64,000 nt of DNA from Lucinisca nassula (GCA_963580285.1 OY757013.1:129949027-130013026); one strand, 5' to 3'; numbered from the stretch's first letter, positions 30,782-43,054 are shown. Notes: generated by a model from the sequence alone, not told the origin. Numbers and translations are program-made.

Positions 30782-33700
30782 TTTTTAGCTCACCAGAGCC
30801 TAAGGCTCCGGGGGAGCTTATAGGATAGGCAGTTGTCCGTCATCGTCGTCTGCGTCTGCGTCGTATTACTGTCGTCAACACTTTCAAACGACATCTCCTC
30901 TGAAGCCACTGGGCCATTTGGGCCCAAATTTTATCTGTAGCATCCTTGGGTGGGGGGATTGAAAGTTTGTGTTTTTTTTTATGAAAATCGGCTCATAAGT
31001 TTTGTTGCTATGGCAACTTAGAGTTCCCATAGACATGCAATGGGGAAAATAGAAAAATGGCATTTACTGCCAAGCCTCTGCAGATATTTTCACAAAACTT
31101 TCACAGAACTGTTCTTAGGCAATCTACTATATGCCATATGATTTTAGGCCTACTGCTTATTTTAATTGGTTGCCATGGAAACCAAAATGCAAAAAATAGA
31201 GAAAAAAAAATACTTAAAAAATCATCTCCTCAGAAACCATATGCTCCGGGAGGCAGAGACTTTATGAAAATATTCACCATATTTGCCTTTACAGGTGTTG
31301 TGTTTTTTATGAAATTCGGCTCTTCGGTTTGGTTGCTATGGCAACTTAGATTTTCCATAGACTAATAATGGGGAAAATTGAAAAATGGCATTAACTGCCA
31401 AACCTTCACAGATATTTTGACAAAATTTTCATACAAATGTTTCTTAAGCAATCCACCACCTGCCATATGATTTTATGCCTATTGCTTTTTTTTACTGGTT
31501 GCCATGGAAACCAAAATAAAAAAAATAGAGAAAAAATATTTAAAAAAATCATCTCCTCAGAAACCATATGCTCTATGAGGCTGAGAGTTTCTGGAAATAT
31601 TCACAATATTTGCCTTTACAGGTTTTGTGTGTTTTTATGCCCCCGCCTGCCTTGGCAGGAGTGGGGCATATAGCGTTTTGCTGTGATGTTACGTGCGTAC
31701 GTTTGTATGTCACACCTCGGGCTGAAATGTCGAGCTCAAACTTCTGGCTCACATTGTGCCTCATAATTTTTTTACCTGTTGTGCTACAAAGTTGAAATTT
31801 GGTATGACATTTACGCAGACCAAGACCTATCAGTTCATGTTCGAGTTGACCCAGAGTCATATCCCTGGGTGGGCCCAGGGGTCAGATTGCGTAACGGAAC
31901 AGCTGAAATGTCGAGCTCAAACCTCGGGCTCACATTGTAGCTCATAATTTTTTAGCTCACCAGAGCCGAAGGCTCCGGGGGAGCTTATAGGATAGGCAGT
32001 TGTCCGTCGGCGTCTGCGTCGTCTGCGTTGGCGTGTGACGTCAACACTTTTAAACATCTTCTCCTCTGAGGCCACTGGGCCGATTGGGCCCAAATTTTAT
32101 CTGTAGCATCCTTGGGCTGGGGGATTGAAAGTTTGTGTTTTTTTTTTATGAAAATCGTCTCATTAGTTTGGTTGCTATGGCAACTTAGAGTTTCCATAGA
32201 CTTATAATGGGGAAAATTGAAAAATGGCATTTACTGCCAAGTCATTGCAGATATTTTGACAAAACTTTTATAGAAATGTTTCTTGAGTATACTTCTCTCA
32301 GCCATATGCTTTTATGCCAACCTGAAGGTCCCCCAGGTTGTGCCGGGGCCATGCCCCACCCCCTCCACTTCATTAAAAGCCATATATTACAGAAACAATT
32401 CAGATCTCGACCCCTAAACCATATATATGCTTGTTCCTATTGATAAGACGCATTCAGTGACACCAACCTAGGGGTCCTCAGGGATGCGCCGAGGCCATGC
32501 CCCACCCCCTCCACTTAATAAAAGGCCCACTATCTTGGAAACCATTCAGATCCCCAGCCCTAAACCATATATATTCTTGTTCCTTATGATAAGACCCGTT
32601 CAGTGACATCAACCTGGGATTCCCCGGGATGCGTCAGGGGCCATGCACCATCCCCCTCATTTCATAAAGGCCCAATATCTCAGAAACCTTACAGATCCCC
32701 CCCCCCTAAACCATATATATTCTTGATCCTAATGATAAGACACATTCATTGACACCAACCTGGGGGTCCTCAAGGATGGGCCGGGGCCTTGCCCCACCCC
32801 TTCACTTCACAAAAGGCCATATATCTCAGAAACCGTTAAGATCCTCACCCCTAAACCATATATATTCTTGTTCATTATGATAAGACGCATTCATTGATAC
32901 CAACCTGGGGGTCCCCAGGGATGTGCTGGGGCCATGCCCCATCAGTGATACCAACCTGGGGGTCCCCAGGGATGTGCTGGGGCCATGCCCCACCTTCTCC
33001 ATTGCATAATCTCACAATATCTCGGAAACCCTACAGATGGCTACCCCCTAAACCATATATATTCTTGTTTCTTGTGATAAGACACATTCATTGAAACAAA
33101 CCTGGGAGTCTCCTGGGGCCTTGCCCCACCCCTCCACTTCACAAAAGGCCTTATATCTCAGAAACTGTTCTTAGCCCCACCCTAAACCATATATATTCAT
33201 CTTCCTTATGATAAGACGCATTCAGTGACACCAGCTTGGGAGTCCCTGTAGCATGCCCCATCGCTTTACTTCATTAAAAGCCATATATCTCAGAATTAGA
33301 TCAGATCCCCACCCTTAAACCATATACTTGTTCCTTATGATAAGACTCGTTCAATCACACCAACCTGGGGGTCTCTTTGTGCTGAAGCAATGTGCCCCAC
33401 CCTTCCACGTCATAAAAGGCTTTATATTTCAGAAGCCATTCAAATCCCCACCCCATAATCATATATGTTCTTGTTCCTTATTATTAGCACACCTACTGTA
33501 GGGGGGTCAACAGGGCCATTCCTATCCTTTCCACTTCATAAAAGGGCCTCAAATATCAGAAACCGTTCAGATTCCAACCCCTAAACCATATATATACTTG
33601 GTCCTTATGATAAGACACATTTAGGGACAACGATCTTGGGCTTTCCTTGGATCAACAGGACATGCCCCAACCCCTCCACCACTTAAGAGGCCTTACAGAT

Positions 33701-33964
33701 CCACACTGCTAAACCGTATATATTCTTGTTCCTTATGATAAGACGCATTTAGTGATACCAACCAGGGCTCCATTGGGTCCATGCCCCACCCCCTCTACTT
33801 CATAAAAGGCCTAATGTTACAGATACTGAGTCCACATGGGTGCTCATTTGGACATGGGGGTTCATTTGGTAGATTAAAATGATATCATGTTAAAATACAT
33901 GGCTGCCATTGGGCAGTGCCCACCTGAGCTCTGGTGAGCATAGTGGCCCATGGGCCTCTTGTTA
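30782..33964 (+). mobile_element. HINE-E element 2 inserted in RT-A
   Basis: The head AGCTCACCAGAGCCTAAGGC is followed by GTCGTCTGCGTCTGCGTCG. Three ~330 bp units carry GGTTGCTATGGCAACTTAGA. From about 32300 come ten or so 146 bp units around CCATATATATTCTTGTTCC (32419, 32565, 32711, 32857). The tail GAGCTCTGGTGAGCATAGTG includes a GGCCCATGGGCC palindrome and ends CTCTTG. A second complete head lies at 31953. RT-A codons on both sides prove an insertion. ORFs inside are shadows. Confidence 0.8.
31637..31952 (+). mobile_element. Nested head of an L-type element
   Basis: ATGCCCCCGCCTGCCTTGGC pairs with AGTGGGGCATA as a head hairpin. It is followed by ACGTGCGTACG and the AATGTCGAGCTCAAAC block twice (31726, 31907). 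It interrupts HINE-E element 2. Confidence 0.6.
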
Positions 33965-34270
33965 AATATTATTGACGGCACTCTGAGCTTGATGAAAATA
34001 TTGTGTTAATTTAAAGACACTTCAGCAAAAGGACATATCAGAACCAGAGATTTATGGAGATTTGGTTTAAACATTTCGAAAAATTATGTAGAACTCGGAT
34101 TTTCAGAATCAATTAAAAAAGACAATTAAATGCCATAAAAGAATGGGGGTACAATTTAAGAGTTGTGCGACAGACAGCATTCCTAGTTTTTACCCCTCAC
34201 GGTTGCTGGCTATTCCTCCCTCTTTCATTGCATGACGAGGAGATGGTGGGGTCATGTCTCTGACTGGATG
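33965..34270 (+). pseudogene. RT-A RT C-terminus right of HINE-E
   Basis: Shifted frames give IRTRDLWRFGLN-like and KNYVELGFSESIKK-like stretches, aligning with the GLSEPEFYGDLVYKFRK region. They are followed by RQTAF and a divergent C-terminus. It continues the fragment at 30724-30781. Confidence 0.65.
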
Positions 34271-34284
34271 ATGGCACTAACTTA

Positions 34285-34502
34285 AAGTAGAAGTAAAACA
34301 AAGATCAGGAATCGATACAATTAACTTACTCCACCAATCAAAGACACCAAAGGGAAAGAAACACAAACATTAAGCGACCAGACCACAATGGAAACCTAAA
34401 CAAAGGGAGGCCATACTCCACCCATCAAAGCCACCAAAGGGAAATAAACACAAACATTAAGCGACCAGACCACAATGGAAACCTAAACAAAGGAAGGCCA
34501 AC
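34285..34502 (-). mobile_element. RT-A 3' end, internally duplicated
   Basis: AACTTACTCC-type 3' end. A ~90 bp stretch ending AACCTAAACAAAGG is repeated (34324-34408 and 34416-34494). Confidence 0.75.
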
Positions 34503-34961
34503 AAAGGAAAACTGTTTTATTAGTGGTTGGTGCCTGATGACTTGTCTTTGTCTTGACTTCTCGTTGTGTACGTGGTGGGTTTCTTAAGCTCCAGCTCTTA
34601 AAGTGTGCGGAAAAGGCTACTAAATAGAAGTGGATAGAAGTGGGCATCTACAAGCCCTAATCTTTAAATCATTCACAGTTATACAGTTTGATTTGTACTT
34701 CATTTCGCTGTAATTTGTCTGCTATTCTATGATGGTCTATTGAGTAAGTTACTGACAAGCTTGCGAGAAACTTGTCCATTTACGCGTCTTGTCTGCGTGA
34801 CGCATGCGCATTGCATGCGTGTGAAATTATCACGTTTCAATGCGCGGTTCATCGCGTTCACACGCGATTTCAGCGCGTTAAATATCAGCCAATTAAAGTA
34901 AATATTCGAAACGCATTAGGTTTACTCAATACGCGTTTGTGTGCGAGAGAATTTCAACCAA
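34503..34961. other. RT-A scrap, then CGCG-rich DNA
   Basis: 34525-34615 is a short degraded plus-strand RT-A 3' start. From 34760 the sequence is rich in GCGCGTT/AACGCG words (CACGCGATTTCAGCGCGTT), unlike its surroundings. Confidence 0.45.
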
Positions 34962-36846
34962 CAAGAGAGCCCAGAGGGCCCTGATTCGCTCACCTGAATA
35001 TCACTGTCTTTAGTACATTCTATTTGTAGCTCGGGTGGCCATCTAACCATCCTAGTTATTTTGGTAGGGTGCCACCCAGGCAACATTCCATTGAAGTTTG
35101 AATCAAATTGACCCAAGGATTTAGGAAGAGTTCGTATTTGAAGCAAATTTAAAATGTTTTTCTATTTTTAGCTCTGGTGACAATGCTGTTCATCGGAGCG
35201 AGACCATTTTAGCTATTTTGGCAGAGAGTCATCTTAGCAACATTCCTATGAAGTTTGAATGTAATTGGCCCAAGGGTACAGGAGGAGTTGTGGTTTGAAG
35301 ATTTGTTTGCTATTTTTTAGCTCTGGTGGCCATCTTGTTTATCAGACTGGAATGATTTTAACTATTTTGGTTGGGAGTCACCTGGGCAACATTCATGTGA
35401 AGTTTGAAGCAATTTTTTTTCTAGTTTTAGCTCTGGTGGCCAGTTTGTTCATCGGAGCGGGACTATTTTAGCTAATACGGTAGAGGGTCAACGACATAAT
35501 ATTCCTGTGAAATTTCAATCAAATTAGCCCAAGGGGTAATGAGCAATTGTCGTTTGAAGATTTTTTTCTATTTTAGCTCTGGCGGCCATCTTGTTAGTCA
35601 GAGCGGAAGAATTTTAGTTATTTTGGTAGGGAGTCATCGACATAATATTCCTGTGACGTTTGAATCAAATTGGCCCAAGGGGTAAGGAGGAGATGTCGTT
35701 TGAAGATTTTTTCTATTTTTAGCTCTGGCGGCCATCTTGTCCGCCGTGTTAAACGATTTTAGCTATTTTGGTAGGGAGTCACCTAACTAACATCCCTGTG
35801 AAGTTTGAATCAAATTGGCCCAAGGGTTTAGGAGGAGTTCGCGTTTGACGTAAATTTACACAGTGTTTCTGTTTTAGCTATGGCGGCCATTTTGCTCACC
35901 AGAGCGAAAACGTTTTAGCTATTTTGGTAGTGGGTCATCTAAGCAACATTCCTATGAAGTTTGAATGAAATTGGCCCAAGGGTAAAGGAGGAGTAGTAGT
36001 TTTGAGAATTTTTGTTTTATTTTTAGCTCTGGTGGCAATCTTGTTAGTCAGAGCGGAATGATTTTGGCTATTTCTTTAGGGAGTCACCTACATAACATTT
36101 CTGTGAAGTTTGAATCAAATTGGCCCAAGGGTTAGGAGGAGTTCGTGTTTGAAGCAAATTTATGATGCTTTTCTAGTTCTAGCTATGGCGGCCATTTTGC
36201 TCATCAGAGCAGAACCTATTCAGCTTTTCTTGTAGATGGTCACCTAAGCAACATTCCCATGAAGTTTGAATAAAATTGGCCAAAGGGTACAGGAGGAGTT
36301 GGCGTTTAAAGATTTTGTTTTCTAGTTTTAGCTGTGGCGGCCATCTTGTTTGTCAGAGCACAACGATTTTAGCTATTTTGGTTGGGAGTCTTTTGGGCAA
36401 CATTCCTGTGAAGTTTGAATCAAATTGGCCCAAGGGTTGAGGAGGAGTTCGTGATTGGAGCAAATTTACGATGTGTTTCTATTTTTAGCTATGGCGGCCA
36501 TTTTGCTCATCAGAGCAATACCGCTTTAACTATTTTAGTAGAGGGTCACCTAAGCAACATTCCTATGAAGTTTGGATTAATTTGGCCTTATGGTACAGGA
36601 GAAGTTGTCGTTTAAAGATTTTTCTATTTTTAGCTCTGGCGTCCATCTTGTTCAGCGGAGCGGAACAATTTTTGCTATGGTTGTAGAGAGTCACCTCAGC
36701 AATATTCCTATGAAGTTTTATTGAAATTGGCTCAAGGGTAAAAGAGGAGTTAGCACTTATAGCAAATTGTTGACGCCGCACGACACACGACGCACGACGG
36801 ACGACGGACATTGACCGATCACAATAGCTCACTTCGTGCTCAGGTG
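34962..36846 (-). mobile_element. HINE-E element 4, reverse strand
   Basis: The tail at left (CAAGAGAGCCCAGAGGGCCC) and the head at right (GACGGACGACGGACATTGAC, then ATAGCTCACTTCGTGCTCAG) match the HINE-E ends. Between them lie about 11 units of 145-155 bp around TTTTAGCTCTGGCGGCCATC and GTTTGAATCAAATTGGCCCA (for example 35171, 35320, 35576, 35722). Confidence 0.8.
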
Positions 36847-36944
36847 TGCCTTATCGTAAGGAGCAAAAATATATCTTATACTTTAGTACTGTATTCTGAA
36901 TCGTTTGCAGGATAAAATGCATTCTCACTTTTCCAATACAAAAG

Positions 36945-38143
36945 CATATGTGTCAAAGTTTGACCTAGGCACAAAGAAGGTCAAGGTCAAGCCAGGGTCA
37001 CCATTTTAGCAATTTATGATGGGCCTACGTCCCAGATGCTATTTATCAAGTTTCGTGGAAATCTGCCCAGTGGTTCTGGAGAAGACTTTTTTGAAGGGTT
37101 TTTATCATATATGGCTTGGCGGCCATTTTGGTCATGTGACCTGGACACCATGAGCAAATTTTTGTTTCCCCCATCCCATAGAGGCTCCAAATGAAATTTG
37201 ACTTCAATCGGCCCAACGGTTTCCGAGGAGAAGCAGTTCGAAAATTTTTACATTTTTCGCCTCGGCGAGGCTATACTAAACGGAATGTAATATTTCGCAA
37301 GTTCATTGGTTAGATCTCAATGATAGCTATCAGTATGCCAAAAATTGTTTAAATATTCTAAGCGGTTAAGTCACTATCACCAATTTTCACAAACGGGTTA
37401 CGGACGGACAGACAGACAGACAATATACGGCTTGGCGACCATTTTGGTCATGTGATCTGGACCCCATTAGCAAATTTTGGTTTCCCCCATCCCATAGAGG
37501 CTCCAAATGAAATTTAACTTCAATCGGCCCAACGGTTTCCGAGGAGAAGCAGTTCGAAAATTTTCACATTTTTCGCCCCGGCGAGGCTATACTAAATGGA
37601 ATATAATATTTCTCAAGTTCATTGGTTAGATCTCATTGATATCTATCAGTATGCCAAACATTGTTTAAATATTCCAAGCGGTTAAGTCACTATCACCAAT
37701 TTTCACAAACGGGTTACGGACGTCCAGACAGACAGACCATATATGGCTTGGCGGCCATTTTGGTCATGTGACCTGGACCCCATGAGCAAATTTTGGTTTC
37801 CGCATCCCATAGAGGCTCCATATGAAATTTGACATCAATCGGCCCAACGGTTTCCGAGGAGAAGCAGTTCGAAAATTTTCACATTTTTCGCCTCAGCGAG
37901 GCTATACTAAATGGAATGTAATATTTCTCAAGTTCATTGGTTAAATCTCATTGATATCTATCAGTATGCCGAAAATTGTTTAAATATTCCAAGCGGTTAA
38001 GTCACTATCATCAATTTTCACAAACGGGTTACGGACGGACAGACTGACAGAATGACAGACTGACAGAATGACACGGTGATTTTAGGGCACTCTTAGAAAA
38101 TCAACCGACTTCAGTCGGTCGCTTTTTCTGCGGGTCGTGCAAT
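36945..38143 (+). mobile_element. F repeat, three 316 bp units
   Basis: Units repeat at 37114, 37430 and 37746 (exactly 316 bp). A leader with AAGGTCAAGGTCAAGCCAGG precedes them. The tail hairpin is ACCGAC-TTCA-GTCGGT at about 38103, then CTTTTTCTGCGGGTCGTG. Confidence 0.85.
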
Positions 38144-38149
38144 GTAGGT

Positions 38150-38235
38150 TCCCTTGAGCAAACAGTGTAGCTGCAGATCAGACGCCACGTTCGATGCGTC
38201 TTATCTGGGTCTATACTGTTTGCATATGTCCAAAA
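38150..38235. repeat. M palindrome fragment
   Basis: GAGCAAACAGTGTAGCTGCA and CTGGGTCTATACTGTTTGC are the mutated arms of the M palindrome. Confidence 0.65.
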
Positions 38236-38384
38236 AGGGCCGCTGGAGATAAAAGGGTGATAGTTAATATCTCGACGCAGACTGGGCATATTGAATTAGT
38301 AAACACTTTTATCCATAGCACCAGCCACCTGGGCCAGGACCTAAGGTGTGTGGATGTGTGTTTGGGTTGTGGGGGGGGGGGTCA

Positions 38385-38935
38385 ATAATAATGACAGTTA
38401 CTTTAACACAAAATGGTCAACTGGCTATCCAAAACAAACTAATACCAGGGATACAATCACTCAAAGAAAAACCATAACAAAATTAAACCGCGACAGAAGA
38501 ACCGCCTTGGAACGGTCTTGAAACGACTTAAATCGATATCACGTGGCCACAATCCTCGGCGTTTCTTCCGTCGCGATTTAGACAATTAATTTGTTCTGTC
38601 CGCGTGAAGCCTCTTAACTCATCAGTGCAACATCTCCGTGAACACAAAAAGCAAACAACCACAGAGATGATACAACGATGAGGACTCGACAGCAAGAAAC
38701 CATTGAAATGTTGGAGCAAAAGAAAACCAACAGTTAGACTCCGATGGGCCCGCCCAGAGACAAAGCATCAATCACCAACCAACATTACATTGAATTATAT
38801 CAACTCTTATTTTCAGTAAGCCTTTTCGCTGTAAACGTCATAGAATCAGAGGCCTGACCCACCGGCGTGCAATTAAAGAGGGAAGAAAAGTCATTAACCG
38901 TGATTGGGTTAACTACCGTACAATCAGTCTGTCCC
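38385..38935 (-). mobile_element. RT-A 3' region copy
   Basis: Reverse RT-A from ATGACAGTTACTTTAACAC to the RT C-terminal codons (GGCGTGCAATTAAAGAGGG). The outermost 3' end is missing and a G-tract (38371-38381) lies just outside. Confidence 0.8.
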
Positions 38936-38939
38936 ACTT

Positions 38940-39215
38940 TTATATAGAAGCGTTAGATGAGGCGGTTCTGACGAATACCCATTATCTATATTTTGAGCAC
39001 TCGAAGCGGTTCTAACGAGTACCCTTAATTTATGTTTTGAGCAGAAATAAAAAAATATCACACTGTTTCATTTTAAAATGTTTGTGTTTTCGGCTGTTAA
39101 GCTTACAATGTATGTATACGAGTTTCGTATATGGGTGTGTTTCCGTGTTGAATACCCCGTTACCCCGCTTTTCTCTAAATAAAGTGGGGTTTAGAGGGTG
39201 TTCATTTGCAGGCTT
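38940..39215. mobile_element. MITE-C and MITE-D remnants
   Basis: Two successive core halves (GATGAGGCGGTTCTGACGAA and GAAGCGGTTCTAACGAGTAC), AGCAGAAATAAAAAAATATC, then the D-type CTCTAAATAAAGTGGGGTTT. Confidence 0.6.
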
Positions 39216-39249
39216 GTTAACCAGATGGAAAATAAATTAAGAAAAAAGG

Positions 39250-39313
39250 CAATAAATAAATATATAAATGAAAATAACAATAAATAAATAAATAAATGAA
39301 TAAATAAATAAAT
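39250..39313. repeat. (AATA)n simple repeat
   Basis: Imperfect AAAT/AATA repeats. Confidence 0.85.
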
Positions 39314-39401
39314 GTGCCGGTTGTGTGAGTTAGTGAATGAAAAGGGTTTATTCCTGGTCTTGACATCTGAAATAAGTGAAGATAATGAGGTGTAATTTTA
39401 A

Positions 39402-39612
39402 CCCATTGCATGCGGGAAACCCCTAAAGGGGTACCTTGGCAAACAGTGCAGGCCCAGATCAGACGCCACAGTACGCGGCGTCTGATCAGGGCCTACACTA
39501 TTTGTTAACAGAAAAAAGGAATAAAAACGTAAAAATAGGTCTTACACCCCTTAAATGACAAATGGAATCGTCCAACATATAGCAATGGAAGAGTCCACAA
39601 GCTTACAGTGGG
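39402..39612. mobile_element. M element: piggyBac-like MITE
   Basis: Ends CCCATTG and CAGTGGG are each flanked by TTAA (39398-39401 and 39613-39616), the signature of piggyBac insertion. The interior has the palindrome GGCAAACAGTGCAGGC.../...GGCCTACACTATTTG (39437-39506) around GACGCC/GGCGTC arms. It is 211 bp with no transposase. Confidence 0.75.
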
Positions 39613-39616
39613 TTAA

Positions 39617-39935
39617 ATAACTAGCTTTATAGCTCCCATGTGCACCTGGGCGTCATAAAATTGTTGATCGATAAAAAAAAGTATTGATCAATAAACGTCC
39701 CATCTTCCTGTAGATATGTCATCAATTTCAATCACTATGCAGCATCTATATTTTATCATTTACCTCAGGCAAATTGCACAGTTTTACTGTAAATGAATAA
39801 ATGGCTGGCCCATTTACTTTTATTTTCTCTGCTTCCATTTATTCTGTTTCTGTTTTTGGAAGTTATCAGATAAAAAAAAATAAACAACAAGATTTGGAAG
39901 AAAAAGTAACTAGAAATTGTGTTTGTGAAACACTA
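39617..39935. other. No gene seen
   Basis: AT-rich, unassigned. Confidence 0.45.
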
Positions 39936-41350
39936 TGCCCCCAACCATATACTTGTCCCTAAACAGGACAGTAAACAATACCTTTTGATCATTTGTATTA
40001 AAATAAACCTGTCAAATATTATCAGATTTTAAACAAAAGTTATTCAGGTCATGTATGCCTTAGTAGCAAACAGGCTGCCTAATATCATGAGCCTAGCTCA
40101 AGTGGTTCTCCAGTTATTTTGTTCACAGGGTTTTCCTATAGCCAAAATGTATAAGTCCAAAAAGGGGCATACCTCCATTCAATATTTTCAGAATGTCGCC
40201 AAAAGTTAATCAGGTCATCTACACATTAGATCCAAACTGTATACCAAATATCATGAGCCTAGCTCAAGCGGTTCTCCAGATATTTTGTTCACAAGGTTTC
40301 CCTATAGCCACAATCAATAAGTCCATAAGGGGGCATAACTCCATTAAATATTTTCGAAATTTCGTCAAGAGTTAATCAGGTCATTTCCACATTAGACCCA
40401 AACTGTATGCCAAGTATTATGAACCTAGCTCAAGCGGTTCACCAGATATTGTGTTCACAAGGTTTCCCCATAGCCACAATGCATAAGTCCAAAAAGGGGC
40501 ATAACTCCATTAAATATTTTCGGAATTTCGTCAAAAGTTAATCAGGTCATCTACACATTAGACCCAAACTGTATGCCAAATATCATGAGCCTAGCTCAAG
40601 CGGTTCTCCAGATATTTTGTTCACAAGGTTTCCCTATAGCCACAATGCATAAGTCAAATAATTCGTTAAATAATTTCGGAATTTCATCAAAAGTTAATCA
40701 GGTCATCTATACTTTAGACCCAAACTGTCTGCTAAATATCATGAGACTAGCTGAAGCAGTTCTCCAGATATTTTGCTTACAAGGTTTCCCCATTGCCACA
40801 ATGCATATGTCCGAAAAGGGGCGTTACTCAATTAAATATTTTCGGAATTTCAGCAAAAGTTAATCAGGTCATCTACACATTAGACCCAAATTCTCTACTA
40901 AATATCATGAGTTTAGCTTAAGCGGTTCTTCAGATATTTTGTTCACAAGGTTTCCCCATAGCCGCCATGTATAAGTTCGAAAAGGGGCGTTACTCCGTTA
41001 AATATTTTCGGAATTTCGTCAAAAGTTAATCAGGTCATCTTCACCTTAGACCCAAACTATTTACTAAATATCATGAGCCTAGCTCAAGTGGTTCTCCAGA
41101 TATCTTGCTCACAATGTTTCTCCATAGCCACAATGCATAAGTCCGAAAAGGGGCGTAACTCTGCAAAGACAAGTCCGGCGAAAAAAAAAATAAAATACGT
41201 GTCCGCTTATTTTTCATGCACATTCCATATATGAAATTTCGAGATCCTAGCTCAAACCATTCTTGAGTTTCTACAGGGTGAAAGCGTAACGGACAGACGG
41301 CCAGACGGACAAGACAGAACCAATATGCCCCATCTTCGAAGTTGGGAGCA
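39936..41350 (-). mobile_element. L element, 166 bp units
   Basis: The head at right (reverse complement of ATGCCCCATCTTCGAAGTTG, preceded by ACGGACAGACGGCC) and the short tail ATGCCCCCAACC at left give minus orientation. Seven units around GTTAATCAGGTCATCTACAC lie at 40039, 40205, 40371, 40537, 40693, 40859 and 41025, with a period of 166 in all but one case. Confidence 0.8.
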
Positions 41351-41650
41351 TAAAAATGGCGATAAACACGAAATAGTTACGCGGTATTCATTGGTTGCTT
41401 TTGAAACGCAGAGGAGGTTGTATCTGCGTTTTCGAAACACAGGCTTGATTGGCGGATCGACAATCGCGATTTATGCGCAGTATCGCGTTTTTCATAAGGA
41501 AATTCATTGGCTAAAATGTAACTCGCAGTTAAAACGCGTATACTGCGAGTGCATATGTCATGCGATACAAACGAGAGACAAGTGCGTGCGCGCTGACAAC
41601 ATAATCGCAAGCGTATCTGTAATTACCTTCAGGTGGACCAACTACTGATC
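41351..41650. other. CGCG-rich segment, no gene supported
   Basis: Rich in GCGTTTT, AACGCG and ACTGCGAG words. A 107-residue frame (41325-41648) and its reverse shadow exist but show no family features. Similar in style to 34760-34960. Confidence 0.4.
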
Positions 41651-41985
41651 GTCGATGAATAGTTGACAGTGACGTCACGACTTGTGTTTTTTTTTCTGAA
41701 CAATGCAAAGCATATGGGGCTAACGGTAAAATAGCTCCAATAGTCAGCTACGTCACTGCCATCTATTTATTGGCGAACTATATTTTATGTGTAGTAAATA
41801 TTATTATGACCTAGAATGAAGATTGGGCCCATAGAATCGATTTTAACTCTCCAGTCGTTCTCGCTGCTGAGCGTTCTAAGGCCGTGTTTCTAATGTTGTT
41901 TATTTCAAATGTAGCTTTGTCGGATTTTCCGATGAAACTCTTCATGTTGTAAATGCTTATGGTTGTGTATTATTATCATCACGAT
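41651..41985. other. No gene seen
   Basis: Unassigned. Confidence 0.35.
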
Positions 41986-42200
41986 ACAAGTCCGTGAAAA
42001 GGAGACCCCTCTTAACCCCACTTTATATAGAGAAAACTGGGGTTTACGGGGTAGTTATTATCTGCCTTATTTTTGCTCAAATACATAGATTGTGGGTACT
42101 CGTTCTAACGAGCACTCACAATCTATGTTAAAAGCAGAAATAACAAAGATGTTATCATTTTCAACCAAAATGTAAAACTTCTGACATCATGTTGGACGCC
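41986..42200 (+). mobile_element. MITE-D copy
   Basis: ACAAGTCCGTGAAAAGGAG, TATATAGAGAAAACTGGGGT and the hairpin GATTGTGGGTACTCGTT/AACGAGCACTCACAATC. Confidence 0.75.
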
Positions 42201-42229
42201 ATTATATCACATGGACATGTTTTCCTAAT

Positions 42230-42381
42230 GTATTATTTATTTAGTTTTCATTAATTGTGCTGGTACTGGTTGCTGTGCTGTTTGTAATTCGGTATTCCTC
42301 ATTGTTGTGTACTCTTTCTCTTGGTGCCATTGGTAGGCTGTAGTCTTTGATTTTAGCTTTTCCTGGGCATCTATTTCTATA
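42230..42381 (+). mobile_element. H element leader, truncated by MITE
   Basis: TTTAGTTTTCATTAATTGTG, GGTTGCTGTGCTGTTTGTAA and CTCTTGGTGCCATTGGTAGG match the H leader at 4755-5190. The pogo-like MITE begins at a TA dinucleotide where the ribozyme monomer would start. Confidence 0.65.
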
Positions 42382-42744
42382 CAGAGGGCCCGCGTTATAA
42401 CGGCAAAACTCGTTATAACGACAATTCCAATGGAACGAAGTTTAGCCTCGATTTCGAGCGGCTTGGGCTTCCCTTGGGTTGGAAATGCCCAAATCAAGTC
42501 CATAGTCATGAAAGATTCTTGTAATTTAACGTGTACTCCAAGAAACAACTGTTATAGACATTTGTTAGAATCGCCTCATCGAGGCGATTCTAACAAATGT
42601 CTATAGCATTTGTTTGTTTACTAATGCTTTGGAAGACCTTTCATAACCTATCATACTCCTAGCTGGGATTCTTTATCACGACAAATTCAATATAACGGCA
42701 CAATAATACGGAACATTTACTGTCGTTATAACGCGGGTCCTCTG
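42382..42744. mobile_element. Pogo/Tigger-like MITE, copy 2
   Basis: Ends CAGAGGGCCCGCGTTATAAC and (reverse complement) CAGAGGACCCGCGTTATAAC, flanked by TA. The inner hairpin is GTTAGAATCGCCTC/GAGGCGATTCTAAC. Same interior blocks as copy 1 at 13139-13528. Confidence 0.85.
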
Positions 42745-42773
42745 TATTTTTATCAGGACAATTTTCTCAGTGC

Positions 42774-43054
42774 ATCACGAAAACACGTCTATACAATTTG
42801 GACCCCCTTGAACCCCACTTTTATATAGTAAAACTTGGGTTTACAGGGGTAAACCTTTTTTTTTCTTATTTCTGCTTTAAATATAGATAGTGGGTACTGG
42901 TTAAAACCGCCTCGACGAGGCGGTTCTAACGAGAACCAACAATCCGTATTTTGAGCAGAAATAAGAAAAATATCACAATTTTTCATATGAAAATTTTAGT
43001 TTTTTTCGGCGGTAAAGTTTACAATGTATTTATATAGGTGTGTTTTCGTAATGG
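42774..43054. mobile_element. MITE-C, well preserved
   Basis: Inverted ends CATCACGAAAACACGTCTAT and ATAGGTGTGTTTTCGTAATG. The core is AACCGCCTCGACGAGGCGGTT. Second-order arms are CTTATTTCTGCTTTAAATAT and TATTTTGAGCAGAAATAAG. Confidence 0.85.

Noticed and set aside
31057..31365. 102-residue ORF in HINE-E 2
   Set aside because: It lies in tandem repeat units; the neighbouring unit (31437-31673) gives a similar shadow frame.
40573..40863. 96-residue ORF repeating IMSLAQAVLQIFC
   Set aside because: Two successive 166 bp L units translated; other units carry frameshifts.
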